Both the position numbers and the translations under genes were made by a program. Under the pieces are notes generated by a model that worked only from the letters and a program-made list of their open reading frames with translations, did not search any database and had not been told where the DNA came from. A stretch of 15,689 nucleotides of DNA from Bacteroidota bacterium. GTDB taxonomy: Bacteria > Bacteroidota > Bacteroidia > Bacteroidales > UBA932. Location of the stretch: positions 1 through 15,689 of the forward strand of contig JAGDMC010000023.1 in NCBI GenBank assembly GCA_017860395.1, written 5' to 3'. This document shows positions 1 to 7,003 of this stretch, in pieces (position 1 is the first letter of the stretch; each line of letters starts with the position of its first letter).

Positions 1-815
1 GCAGGAAGCATTTCTGAGTGAGTGTAAACATCTACTCCGGTTCCTTCTGTTTGCTTTAAAAGCTCCTCCATATCCTTCAGATCATGGCCCGATATCAGAA
101 TTGCAGGATTATTGCGCACCCCAATATTAACTTTTGTTATTTCCGGGTTGCCGTATGCAGTTGTGTTTGCCTTATCCAAAAGAGCCATAACCTTCACTCC
201 GTGTTCGCCGGTTTCAAGCACAAGGCCTGTGAGCTGTTCAACAGAAAGATTATCGTTTGTAGTGTCCACAAGAGCTCTTTGCATAAATGCATAAATCTCT
301 TTGTCTTCCTGGCCCAGGTTAAACGCATGTTCACCATAAGCTGCCATCCCTTTCAATCCGTATGTAGTAAGTTCCCGGAGAGACCTGATGTCTTCATTTT
401 CTGTTGAAAGTACCCCTACTTCCAATGCTTTACTTTCCATCTCATCAACATTTTTTGAAGACCAGAATGCTCCTTCGTATTTTATATCTTCAATCTTGCC
501 TCCCTTGGAAAGATAGAGTGTTCTCATAGAATCACGAAGATCAATCGCCTTACCTATTCTTTTTACAAACCTTTCTCTGTCGAAATTGGCATTGGTAATT
601 GTCATGAATAGTGAATCGGTAATGAATTTGTTAACCTCATTGTTTTCCACTCCCATTGCTCTTAAAGGAACAGAATAATGTGAAATGCCTTTGCAAATAA
701 ATACAAGCAAATCCTGAAGATTCGCTACATCTGCGGTTTTACCGCAAACACCCTTAACTGTACATCCAGTATTTCGGGATGTCTCCTGACATTGAAAACA
801 AAACATATTACTCAT
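1..815 (-). CDS. hcp: Hybrid cluster protein (Hcp, hydroxylamine reductase family), partial
   Basis: Translating the minus strand from the ATG at 815 gives an open frame to the window edge (271 codons); the C-terminal half lies outside. It begins [12 protein letters not shown] and has cysteines 6, 9, 18 and 24 in a CX2CX8CX5C pattern. This is the [4Fe-4S] arrangement of Hcp from strict anaerobes, not the enterobacterial CX2CX11CX6C. The last residues in view include GHD (H244) and THSEMLP (E268), which match the first two ligands of the hybrid 4Fe-2O-2S cluster; the cysteine ligands lie beyond the edge. Hcp is a cytoplasmic enzyme for which NO and hydroxylamine reduction have been reported, used in nitrosative-stress defence. 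ATG 806 (MFCFQC) is an alternative start. It is transcribed divergently from a Crp/Fnr regulator, the usual Hcp-HcpR pairing. Family assignment is firm. Confidence 0.95.
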   Translation of the reverse strand, partial: MSNMFCFQCQETSRNTGCTVKGVCGKTADVANLQDLLVFICKGISHYSVPLRAMGVENNEVNKFITDSLFMTITNANFDRERFVKRIGKAIDLRDSMRTLYLSKGGKIEDIKYEGAFWSSKNVDEMESKALEVGVLSTENEDIRSLRELTTYGLKGMAAYGEHAFNLGQEDKEIYAFMQRALVDTTNDNLSVEQLTGLVLETGEHGVKVMALLDKANTTAYGNPEITKVNIGVRNNPAILISGHDLKDMEELLKQTEGTGVDVYTHSEMLP

Positions 816-862
816 GATTTTCGAATTTAAATTAATATTAATAATTCCTAGTTTTCTATGAG

Positions 863-870
863 CAAAAATA
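863..870 (-). promoter_or_regulatory. Putative hcp -7 element
   Basis: The minus strand reads TATTTTTG here, a full match to the Bacteroidetes -7 consensus TAnnTTTG, about 48 bp upstream of the hcp ATG. There is no TTTG at the -33 position, as expected for a promoter that needs an activator. The Crp-spaced palindrome at 892-907 is centred roughly 41 bp upstream of the inferred start of transcription. Confidence 0.5.
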
Positions 871-891
871 TAGATAATGAAAGCATTAATC

Positions 892-907
892 TGTCATAAT
901 TGTTACA
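892..907. promoter_or_regulatory. Putative Crp/Fnr-family (HcpR) operator
   Basis: The sequence TGTCATAATTGTTACA is an imperfect palindrome (6 of 8 positions paired) of the form TGTnA-N6-TnACA, the spacing of the classic Crp-family site TGTGA-N6-TCACA. It lies between hcp and a Crp/Fnr regulator gene. It overlaps the -33 box of the regulator and sits near -41 relative to the inferred hcp start, so it could activate hcp and repress the regulator. The binding protein is inferred from adjacency. Confidence 0.5.
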
Positions 908-929
908 CAAATATAAAATTTTATCTTTG
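899..929 (+). promoter_or_regulatory. Promoter of the Crp/Fnr regulator
   Basis: ATTG at 899-902 (three of four bases match the -33 TTTG box), a 19-bp spacer, then TATCTTTG at 922-929 (full match to TAnnTTTG). This places the transcription start about 10-15 bp before the ATG at 948. The -7 box lies inside the 26-bp palindrome 906-931. Confidence 0.6.
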
Positions 930-931
930 TG
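906..931. repeat. 26-bp near-perfect palindrome over the regulator promoter
   Basis: The left half CACAAATATAAAA and the right half TTTTATCTTTGTG pair at 12 of 13 positions, with no loop. The palindrome spans the -7 element of the regulator promoter, so a dimer bound here would block RNA polymerase. Its centre is 19 bp, about two helical turns, from the centre of the palindrome at 892-907. It may be an autoregulatory operator. Confidence 0.55.
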
Positions 932-947
932 AAGCAAATATTCCGAT

Positions 948-1634
948 ATGAAAGAAATAGATTTCTCAGGTTGCCCCATTATGAGTTCGCTCTCAGGAGA
1001 AAGAATTAAAAATCTTTTTGAAAAGATTGAATTTAAGATTAATACATACAAAAAAGGAGATATTGTTGCCCGTCAGGGTTCTCCATGCAAATATCTTAAC
1101 ATCCTTTTGGCCGGATCTGTAAAAACAGAGATGGTTGCCGAGAATGGAAGTGTAATGACAATAGAAAATATTGCGGCAGTGAGGCCACTGGCGTCTGCTT
1201 TTCTTTTCGCCGAAAACAATATTTTTCCCGTTGATGTTATTGCTACCGATTTTTGCAGGATAATTTCTATTCCCCGTGACGAGGTCCTGAAGATGTTTCA
1301 AAAAGATGCCGGATTTCTTGAAAGTTATATTAAATACAATTCAAATAAAACTCAATTCCTTTCAACAAGGCTTCAGACACTAAACATAAAAACAATCAAA
1401 GGCAAACTGGCATTCTACATTCTTGAAGGATTGAACAAAAACTTAGTTTTGAACCCTGGTACTAACAAATTCAGGATGGATAGAAATCAGACCGAACTTG
1501 CCAAGTATTTTGGCGTTTCCCGTCCTGCTCTTGCCAGATGCATATCTGAAATGGAGGGAGAGAATATTATCCTTATTGAGCACAAAGAGGTGAAGGTCAT
1601 TAACAGGGCGGCACTTCAGAATTTACTGGGATAA
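948..1634 (+). CDS. Crp/Fnr-family transcriptional regulator, HcpR-like
   Basis: The 228-residue protein has a cyclic-nucleotide-binding-like beta-roll (about residues 15-125, with YKKGDIVARQGSP and LAGSVKTEM), a dimer helix (about 125-145) and a C-terminal winged helix-turn-helix (about 177-215; NQTELAKYFGVSRPALARCISEM, recognition helix near SRPALARC). There is no N-terminal cysteine cluster, so it is not an O2-sensing Fnr. In Bacteroidetes such as Porphyromonas gingivalis, Crp/Fnr proteins called HcpR control hcp in response to nitrosative stress. The divergent hcp gene here supports the same role, which is inferred. The start at 948 suits the promoter about 20 bp upstream. The nucleoside-hydrolase-like gene follows after 4 bp, probably in the same transcript. 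Confidence 0.88.
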   Translation: MKEIDFSGCPIMSSLSGERIKNLFEKIEFKINTYKKGDIVARQGSPCKYLNILLAGSVKTEMVAENGSVMTIENIAAVRPLASAFLFAENNIFPVDVIATDFCRIISIPRDEVLKMFQKDAGFLESYIKYNSNKTQFLSTRLQTLNIKTIKGKLAFYILEGLNKNLVLNPGTNKFRMDRNQTELAKYFGVSRPALARCISEMEGENIILIEHKEVKVINRAALQNLLG

Positions 1635-1638
1635 AAAG

Positions 1639-2577
1639 ATGCCATCATTCAAAAAAAAATATTCAGCCATTATTACTACTTTTTTGGTAATGTTTTTTTG
1701 CGCCTTTTTGCTTCTTAAGAATAACAGAAAGAAAGAGGCAGAAATTGTTCCATTGCTCATTATCACAGATTTTGGAATAGATGTTGATGATGCCGAAGCA
1801 ATAAACTGGATTGCATCTTCCAAGACAATTAACCCCGTTGCAATAATTCACACAGGAGATCCGGATAACAAAAGGAAATCGGGGTTGAGAGAATTTCTAA
1901 TCATATCAGGAATTAAGTCGGAAGTATTCTATGACAACTCCCCTATCGATTCCCTTCTGAAAATTTATCCGGGCAAACTGAGAATTGCATTGCTCGCACA
2001 GGCAACCTGCTTAAGTGAATATTTCAATGAAGAAAAGCAAAATGCCAAAAATATCCACTCAATTTACATACAGGCATCACCAAAGATATCTTCCAATGGA
2101 GAGTTAATTGCCGATAGCTCATCGTATAACTTCCGGGTTGATATGGAAAGTGCATCAAATGTCCTTAAAGCGTCAGACAATATTCCTTTGATTTTCATTG
2201 GAAAGTACGCTGCCTATGAAATGCGACTCACTCGAGACGATTTTATTAAAATTGCTTCAAATGGCAGAGCCGGAGCCGTTATGCGGAATGATGCCGAAAG
2301 AGGTATAAAAGAATTTGCATCTCGGGATTCAGCTTTATTTTACAAGGTATTTAAGATTGATTCTTCTTTGACTATGAATAAAGCCCTTAAAGAACAAATA
2401 TACTTTTCAAACCCATACGACCTTCTCTCTGTGATTGCAATTGAAGACCCTTCTTATTTCAATTTCACAAGAACCGGAAGACATCTTATCTGTGGCAGAA
2501 ATCCGGAAACCATCAATCTCAAAAATCCCTTAAAACTTAAAAGAGATATAATTGAAAGACTTGGTAAGCAGCGTTAA
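1639..2577 (+). CDS. Membrane-anchored nucleoside-hydrolase-like protein
   Basis: This 312-residue protein starts with a basic stretch and a hydrophobic segment (about residues 9-26), either a signal anchor or an uncleaved signal peptide; no convincing lipobox is present. The body resembles inosine/uridine-preferring nucleoside hydrolases. ITDFGIDVDDAEA (42-54) matches the Ca-binding motif in the Bacteroidetes form DxGxDxDDA, YNFRVDMESA (163-172) matches the ribose-binding FNxxxDPEA segment, and NPYDLLSVIAIEDP (258-271) matches the C-terminal HDPLAV block. In that block the catalytic His position appears to be Tyr260, while the metal-binding Asp261 is kept. Activity is therefore uncertain. 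It may hydrolyse nucleosides or a related glycoside outside the cytoplasm, or only bind ligand. It follows the Crp/Fnr gene by 4 bp, so the two are probably cotranscribed; why is unclear. Confidence 0.72.
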   Translation: MPSFKKKYSAIITTFLVMFFCAFLLLKNNRKKEAEIVPLLIITDFGIDVDDAEAINWIASSKTINPVAIIHTGDPDNKRKSGLREFLIISGIKSEVFYDNSPIDSLLKIYPGKLRIALLAQATCLSEYFNEEKQNAKNIHSIYIQASPKISSNGELIADSSSYNFRVDMESASNVLKASDNIPLIFIGKYAAYEMRLTRDDFIKIASNGRAGAVMRNDAERGIKEFASRDSALFYKVFKIDSSLTMNKALKEQIYFSNPYDLLSVIAIEDPSYFNFTRTGRHLICGRNPETINLKNPLKLKRDIIERLGKQR

Positions 2578-2616
2578 AAAAAAATAGAGGACATCTCATA
2601 CAGAGACATCCTCTAT
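2576..2616 (-). terminator. Intrinsic terminator of the hydrogenase operon
   Basis: ATAGAGGA (2584-2591) pairs with TCCTCTAT (2609-2616). A further 4-bp TCTC/GAGA stem follows inside, beyond a 2x2 internal loop. On the minus strand the hairpin is followed at once by a run of nine T (2576-2584), so it terminates transcripts coming from hydC. On the plus strand no T run follows, so it is at best a weak terminator for the convergent gene. Confidence 0.85.
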
Positions 2617-2632
2617 CCAAATTAACAAAAAA

Positions 2633-3112
2633 TTAGTCCTGGTAACTGTCAAGTATACCCTTAATCTGAGAAGCCTCTACCCTGCCGTAAACTTTCTCTC
2701 CAATCAGGAGAACAGGAGCAAGTCCACATGCGCCTACACAACGGAGGCAGTCAAGAGAGAACTTTCCATTCTCTGTTACTCCGCCAACTTTGATTCTAAG
2801 CTGATCCTTAAGTTCATCAAGAACTTTTTCGGCTCCTCTAACATAGCAGGCAGTACCCATACAAACAGAAATTGGATGTTTTCCTTTGGGAGTCATCGTG
2901 AAAAATGAGTAAAATGTAACTACTCCATACACTTTGGCAACAGAAATTTTCAGATGAAAAGCAATTTCGCGCTGAACACTCTCTGGAAGATATCCAAAAG
3001 CCGTTTGAGCCTTATGGAGAATTTTAATCAAATCCCCCGGATCATTTTTGTAGTAGATACAAATTTCTTCTATAGTTTTTTTATGACAATCTTGTAATAT
3101 TAATGCACTCAT
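2633..3112 (-). CDS. hydC: NADH-dependent [FeFe] hydrogenase subunit C (NuoE/HndA-like, [2Fe-2S])
   Basis: This is a 159-residue NuoE/HndA family protein. An N-terminal helical part (about 10-70, ending KVYGVVTFYSFF) precedes a thioredoxin-like [2Fe-2S] domain with ligands C84 and C89 (CMGTAC) and C125 and C129 (CVGAC, followed by GLAPV). In HydABC hydrogenases this subunit relays electrons next to the NADH/FMN subunit HydB. The gene lies 6 bp after hydA and is the last of the operon, just before a strong terminator. In many operons the NuoE-like gene comes first, so this order is unusual. Family identity is firm; the role in this complex follows from the neighbours. Confidence 0.94.
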   Translation of the reverse strand: MSALILQDCHKKTIEEICIYYKNDPGDLIKILHKAQTAFGYLPESVQREIAFHLKISVAKVYGVVTFYSFFTMTPKGKHPISVCMGTACYVRGAEKVLDELKDQLRIKVGGVTENGKFSLDCLRCVGACGLAPVLLIGEKVYGRVEASQIKGILDSYQD

Positions 3113-3118
3113 AACAAT

Positions 3119-4882
3119 CTATTTTTTATGTTTGTCAAAGTAGTGAGTATGTAGCAAATGATGCGATTTTTCACTAAGAGGGTGTCCCAGAAACTCTTCA
3201 TACAGTTTTATTATAAAAGGATTTTCGTGAGATTTCCTGATTTTCTTTTGTGAATCCTCTCTGTAAATGGCATCAAACCTGGCTTTAATAATATCTGAAT
3301 GTCCGTGGTGCAGAGGTTGACCGGCTCCGCCGATACATCCTCCTGGGCATGCCATGATTTCGATTGCATGAAAATTGTACATTCCGGAACGGATACCGTC
3401 CAGAAGTTTGCGGGCATTTCCCAATTGGTGGGCAATTCCTATATGAATAGGAGTCCCGTTGAAATCAACCGTAGCCATCCGAATTCCATCCAAACCGCGA
3501 AGCTCTTTGAAATCTATTTTTTCAAGTTTCTTGCCTGTGAAAAGTTCATACGCAGTACGAACAGCAGCTTCTATTACACCGCCTGTCGCACCAAAGATTA
3601 CAGCAGCACCTGTAGATTCGCCAAGCGGCTGGTCAAATTCCTCTTCCGTAAGTGAATCAAAATTGATATTGCAACTCTTAATCAGAGATGCAAGTTCACG
3701 GGTAGAAATTGAGAAGTCTACATCGCGATTTCCATTAGTAGAAAATTCCTCTCTCTGACACTCATACTTCTTGGCAAGGCAAGGCATAACCGATACAACA
3801 ACAAGATCTTCCCTTTTAACCTTTAAAAGATCGGCATAATAGTTTTTTGCTATTGCTCCAAACATCTGTTGAGGTGAACGGGCTGTTGAAGGAATATCGA
3901 GCATGTCAGGATAGTACTCTTCAAAGAAATTAACCCATGCAGGACAGCAAGAAGTAAGGATAGGAAGCTTTACGTCTTTTTCTCCACTGAGGTATCTTCC
4001 GATTCTGTCAAGTAGCTCTGTACCTTCCTCCATAATTGTTAAGTCGGCGGCAAAGTCTGTATCAAATACCTTGTCAAAACCAAGTGAGCGAAGAGCGGCA
4101 ACCATTTTACCGGTTACAAGCGTTCCGGGCTCAAGACCAAATTCTTCTCCCAGTGCTGCGCGAACAGCAGGAGCTGTTTGAACAATTACGGTTTTGGACG
4201 GATCTGATAATGCACGGATCACTTTCGCTGTATCATCAAAAGGAGTTAAAGCTCCTGTTGGACATACTGCAACACACTGTCCGCAAAAAGTACAAGGGGA
4301 ATCAACAAGATCCTGCTCAAATGCCGGTGCCACAACAGACATAAATCCGCGGTTTACTGCACTCAAAGCACCAACTGTCTGAACATCATTGCATATTGTT
4401 TCGCAACGGCGGCACATTATACATTTATCCATATCTCTCCTCAGTGCAGGAGAAAAGTCCTTTCTGTAGGTAGACATTTCTGCATTCTCAACAGCATGAA
4501 TCTCTCTTATTCCCATCATCTGCGAAAGTTTCTGCAAATCGCACTGTCCTGAAGATGAGCATACAAGGCATTCTTTTGGGTGGTCAGACAGAATCAGCTC
4601 CAGAACTGTTTTTCTGGCATTCATCACACGCAGATTGTGGGTGTGAACAACCATCCCCGGAGTACATTCTGTTGAACAAGAAGGAGCAAGATTTCTGCGT
4701 CCTTCTACCTCAACAACGCAAATACGGCATCCGCCCGGACGATTTTCAATATTAAGGTGTTCGAGATTCAAATAGCAAAGTACAGGTATATCTATTCCTA
4801 TCTGCTTTGCCGCATGGTAGATGGTTGCTCCCTTACTAACCTCTACCTCTGTATTATCTATTGTTATCTTTATTTTTTCCAT
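3119..4882 (-). CDS. hydA: [FeFe] hydrogenase catalytic subunit HydA (NADH-linked, probably electron-bifurcating)
   Basis: I chose the ATG at 4882 (MEKIKITID, 587 residues) because a longer reading frame would overlap the end of hydB and add an atypical leader. Domains in order: N-terminal [2Fe-2S] (C36, C52, C55, C69); His-ligated [4Fe-4S] (H101, C105, C108, C114); two [4Fe-4S] clusters (C154/157/160/164 and C197/200/203/207); the H-cluster domain; and a small-subunit-like tail ending SHHLLHTHY. H-cluster motifs are TSCCPAW (relay C312, ligand C313), MPCLAKKYE (C368) and ACPGGCIGGAGQP (C512, C516). The ligand spacings of 55, 144 and 4 equal those of clostridial CpI. In L3 the usual GGGQP reads GAGQP. 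The enzyme makes or oxidises H2 in the cytoplasm; with HydB and HydC it would couple to NADH and ferredoxin. No HydEFG maturases are present in the window. Confidence 0.96.
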   Translation of the reverse strand: MEKIKITIDNTEVEVSKGATIYHAAKQIGIDIPVLCYLNLEHLNIENRPGGCRICVVEVEGRRNLAPSCSTECTPGMVVHTHNLRVMNARKTVLELILSDHPKECLVCSSSGQCDLQKLSQMMGIREIHAVENAEMSTYRKDFSPALRRDMDKCIMCRRCETICNDVQTVGALSAVNRGFMSVVAPAFEQDLVDSPCTFCGQCVAVCPTGALTPFDDTAKVIRALSDPSKTVIVQTAPAVRAALGEEFGLEPGTLVTGKMVAALRSLGFDKVFDTDFAADLTIMEEGTELLDRIGRYLSGEKDVKLPILTSCCPAWVNFFEEYYPDMLDIPSTARSPQQMFGAIAKNYYADLLKVKREDLVVVSVMPCLAKKYECQREEFSTNGNRDVDFSISTRELASLIKSCNINFDSLTEEEFDQPLGESTGAAVIFGATGGVIEAAVRTAYELFTGKKLEKIDFKELRGLDGIRMATVDFNGTPIHIGIAHQLGNARKLLDGIRSGMYNFHAIEIMACPGGCIGGAGQPLHHGHSDIIKARFDAIYREDSQKKIRKSHENPFIIKLYEEFLGHPLSEKSHHLLHTHYFDKHKK

Positions 4883-4892
4883 AGAGTGGAGA

Positions 4893-6491
4893 TTATTGAA
4901 CATGAATAGCTGTGAATTTACACTTCTCATAACATGCACCGCATTCAATAGTAGAAAGAACAGGGTTTGGAGAGGTTTGGCCAAGGCCGCAAAGCGCAGT
5001 GTCTTTAATAACCCTGCTTAAGTTCTTCAGATAATCTATATCTGCCTCAACACCCTTTCCGGAACATATTTTTTCAAGTATTTCGTGCAGTCTTTTGTTT
5101 CCAATACGGCATGGCGCACATTTTCCGCAAGACTCTTCAACTGTAAACTCAAGGTAGAATTTTGCAACGGAAACCATACAGTCGTCCTCGTCCATAACAA
5201 TCATACCGCCCGATCCCATCATTGAGCCCGCAGCAATCAGATTATCAAAGTCGATAGGAGTATCCAGATGTTTCTCTGTAAGACATCCGCCCGAAGGCCC
5301 GCCTGTTTGCACAGCTTTAAATTTCTTGCCGTCTTTTATGCCTCCGCCTATTTCAAAAATAACCTCCCTGAGTGTTATACCCATTGGTACCTCAATAAGG
5401 CCTACATTGTTAATCTTACCTGCAAGAGCAAACACTTTTGTACCTTTTGACTTTGCAGTTCCGATGCTCGAGAACCATTCTGCACCCTTAAGGAAAATTG
5501 CAGGCACATTGGCAAATGTTTCAACGTTATTAACATTGGTTGGTTTTCCCAGATAGCCTTTTTCTGCAGGGAACGGTGGTTTAACTGTTGGCTCGCCGCG
5601 CAGACCTTCCATTGATTTTATCAATGCAGTCTCTTCGCCGCAAACGAAAGCTCCGGCACCGTATCTCAGTTCAATATCGAAAGAGAAACCAGACCCCAGG
5701 ATGTCTTGTCCGAGCAGTCCATATGCCCTTGACTGTCTGGCGGCAATTTTAAGTCTCTTAATCGCAAGCGGATATTCTGCACGGATATAAACAATACCTT
5801 TTGTTGCGCCTATGCAGTAGCCACAAATAGCCATCGCTTCAATAACCGAATGAGGGTCGCCCTCAAGAATAGAACGGTCCATAAATGCACCAGGGTCTCC
5901 CTCGTCTGCATTACATACCACATATTTCTGATCGGCTTTGTTTTTTGAAGCAATTTCCCATTTAATTCCTGTAGGGAATCCTCCGCCACCCCTTCCGCGG
6001 AGGCCGGATTTCTTCATAATGTCAATAGCCTCCTGAGGAGACATTCCTGTAATAATGTTGCCCAAAGCAGCATAACCGTCACGGGCTATGTATTCGTCAA
6101 TATTTTCAGGATCAATGAACCCGCAATTTCTCAAAGCAATACGAATTTGCTTCTGGTAGAAGTTCATGTGTTTAGAGTCTTCTATATGCTTTTGGGTTTC
6201 GGGATCTTCATAAAGAAGCCTTTTTACTTTACGGCCTTTGAGTATGTGTTCTCTGACAATCTCAGCACAATCCTCAGGTTTAACCTGAGTATAGAATGTA
6301 TTATCAGGAACAATCTTAACAATCGGCCCTTTTTCACAAAAGCCGAAACAACCGGTAATAACAACCTGTGCATCGTTTTCAAGCCCAAGGTTTTTAATTT
6401 CCGATTTGAGATTCTCAACAATAATTTCACTTTGCGAAGCTCTGCATCCAGTGCCTCCACAAACAAGAAGATGCATTTTAAATTGTGCCAT
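4893..6491 (-). CDS. hydB: NADH-dependent [FeFe] hydrogenase subunit HydB (NuoF/HndC-like), C-terminally shortened
   Basis: The start at 6491 (MAQFKMHLLVCGG, 532 residues) lies 4 bp after the hndB-like stop; a longer frame would overlap that gene. Residues 5-90 form a thioredoxin-like [2Fe-2S] domain (C11, C16, C48, C52). The NuoF core follows with the FMN/NADH motifs GLRGRGGGGFPTGIKW (163-178), CNADEGDPGAF (193-203) and GAGAFVCGEETALI (278-291), then the [4Fe-4S] ligands C455, C458, C461 and C501. HydB proteins usually continue with a two-cluster ferredoxin domain of roughly 60-80 residues. Here VLSTI runs straight into ECGACYEKCKFTAIHVQ and stops, leaving only three cysteines (517, 520, 524) of the last cluster. 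The NADH-oxidising role is well supported; the route to ferredoxin may be altered. Confidence 0.94.
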   Translation of the reverse strand: MAQFKMHLLVCGGTGCRASQSEIIVENLKSEIKNLGLENDAQVVITGCFGFCEKGPIVKIVPDNTFYTQVKPEDCAEIVREHILKGRKVKRLLYEDPETQKHIEDSKHMNFYQKQIRIALRNCGFIDPENIDEYIARDGYAALGNIITGMSPQEAIDIMKKSGLRGRGGGGFPTGIKWEIASKNKADQKYVVCNADEGDPGAFMDRSILEGDPHSVIEAMAICGYCIGATKGIVYIRAEYPLAIKRLKIAARQSRAYGLLGQDILGSGFSFDIELRYGAGAFVCGEETALIKSMEGLRGEPTVKPPFPAEKGYLGKPTNVNNVETFANVPAIFLKGAEWFSSIGTAKSKGTKVFALAGKINNVGLIEVPMGITLREVIFEIGGGIKDGKKFKAVQTGGPSGGCLTEKHLDTPIDFDNLIAAGSMMGSGGMIVMDEDDCMVSVAKFYLEFTVEESCGKCAPCRIGNKRLHEILEKICSGKGVEADIDYLKNLSRVIKDTALCGLGQTSPNPVLSTIECGACYEKCKFTAIHVQ

Positions 6492-6495
6492 AATC

Positions 6496-6897
6496 CTACT
6501 TTTTCTCGTTAATTGTTTGATAATTTGTAGGAATAATACCCTCAAGAAGTTCTCCGTTTACGACATACTTCTCCAGAATATCAATTGCTCTCTGAGAATC
6601 TACATTGCCAAATACAACCGGATCTTTGCCGGGTACTTTTACTTCAATGGTAGGTTCTGCATAACAATAGCCCATACATCCACCTTGCGTGACAACTGCA
6701 GGAATCTTATCCTTTTCAATTTTCTCCACAAGGGTATTCATAACCGTTCTGGCTCCGGACGCAATTCCGCAGGTTGCCATAGCCACACGGATCTGAACAA
6801 GAGATTCAGGCTCGTTACTCTTTTCACGAATGTTCATTTCGTGTTCGAGATTTTGCTTCATCTTGCGCAAATCATCAAGGGATTTGATTTTGTTCAT
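6496..6897 (-). CDS. HndB-like (2Fe-2S) ferredoxin-domain subunit of the hydrogenase
   Basis: This 133-residue protein has a charged helical N-terminus (about 1-30) and a thioredoxin-like ferredoxin domain resembling HndB of Desulfovibrio Hnd hydrogenase and the N-terminal domain of NuoF/HydB. Visible ligand candidates are C43 (ATCGIASGAR) and C74 and C78 (GGCMGYCYAEP). The second cysteine of the usual CX4C pair is absent; the family often shows this CGxASGA form, so the fourth ligand is uncertain. It is the first gene of the hydrogenase operon, 4 bp ahead of hydB, with a promoter just upstream. It probably carries electrons within the complex or assists assembly (inferred). Confidence 0.88.
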   Translation of the reverse strand: MNKIKSLDDLRKMKQNLEHEMNIREKSNEPESLVQIRVAMATCGIASGARTVMNTLVEKIEKDKIPAVVTQGGCMGYCYAEPTIEVKVPGKDPVVFGNVDSQRAIDILEKYVVNGELLEGIIPTNYQTINEKK

Positions 6898-6940
6898 ATT
6901 TTTATGATGTTATTTGAATTTTCCCTATTGCAATAATTTA

Positions 6941-6971
6941 TAAAAGTATACATTTTAGTAACATTATCAAA
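6941..6971 (-). promoter_or_regulatory. Promoter of the hydrogenase operon
   Basis: The minus strand reads TTTG (6971-6968), a 19-bp spacer, then TACTTTTA (6948-6941). This is a full -33 match and a 7-of-8 match to TAnnTTTG. It predicts a leader of about 40 nt before the ATG at 6897 and separates the catalytic operon from the sirtuin gene upstream. Confidence 0.6.
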
Positions 6972-6978
6972 AAATAAT

Positions 6979-6995
6979 TGTCATAAATATTCACA
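6979..6995. promoter_or_regulatory. Possible Crp/Fnr-type site upstream of the hydrogenase promoter
   Basis: TGTCATAAATATTCACA is a partial palindrome, TGTnA-N7-TnACA. It shares the 8-base arm TGTCATAA and the closing ACA with the candidate operator at 892-907 between hcp and the Crp/Fnr gene. Its spacer is 1 bp longer than the Crp standard, so this call is weak. It lies just upstream of the -33 box. Confidence 0.3.
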
Positions 6996-7003
6996 ATCAT
7001 AAG

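Noticed and set aside
84..407. Plus-strand reading frame opposite hcp
   Set aside because: The minus strand encodes a clear hybrid cluster protein through the whole stretch; the plus-strand frame has no family motifs.
1663..1851. Minus-strand frames opposite the nucleoside-hydrolase-like gene
   Set aside because: Short, without recognisable domains, and antisense to a gene with clear family motifs.
4883..4984. Longer hydA start adding 34 residues (MAKPLQTLFF...)
   Set aside because: It would overlap the 3' end of hydB, and the added leader has no match to HydA. MEKIKITID is a typical HydA/NuoG ferredoxin start.
6492..6545. Longer hydB start adding 18 residues
   Set aside because: It would overlap the hndB-like gene. 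MAQFKMHLLVCGG directly begins the thioredoxin-like domain, 4 bp after the hndB-like stop.
6975..7003. Intrinsic terminator after the sirtuin gene
   Set aside because: The partial ATTGT/ACAAT symmetry followed by T-rich DNA gives only a weak, mismatched stem; it is better read as a possible operator. Read-through into the hydrogenase operon cannot be excluded.
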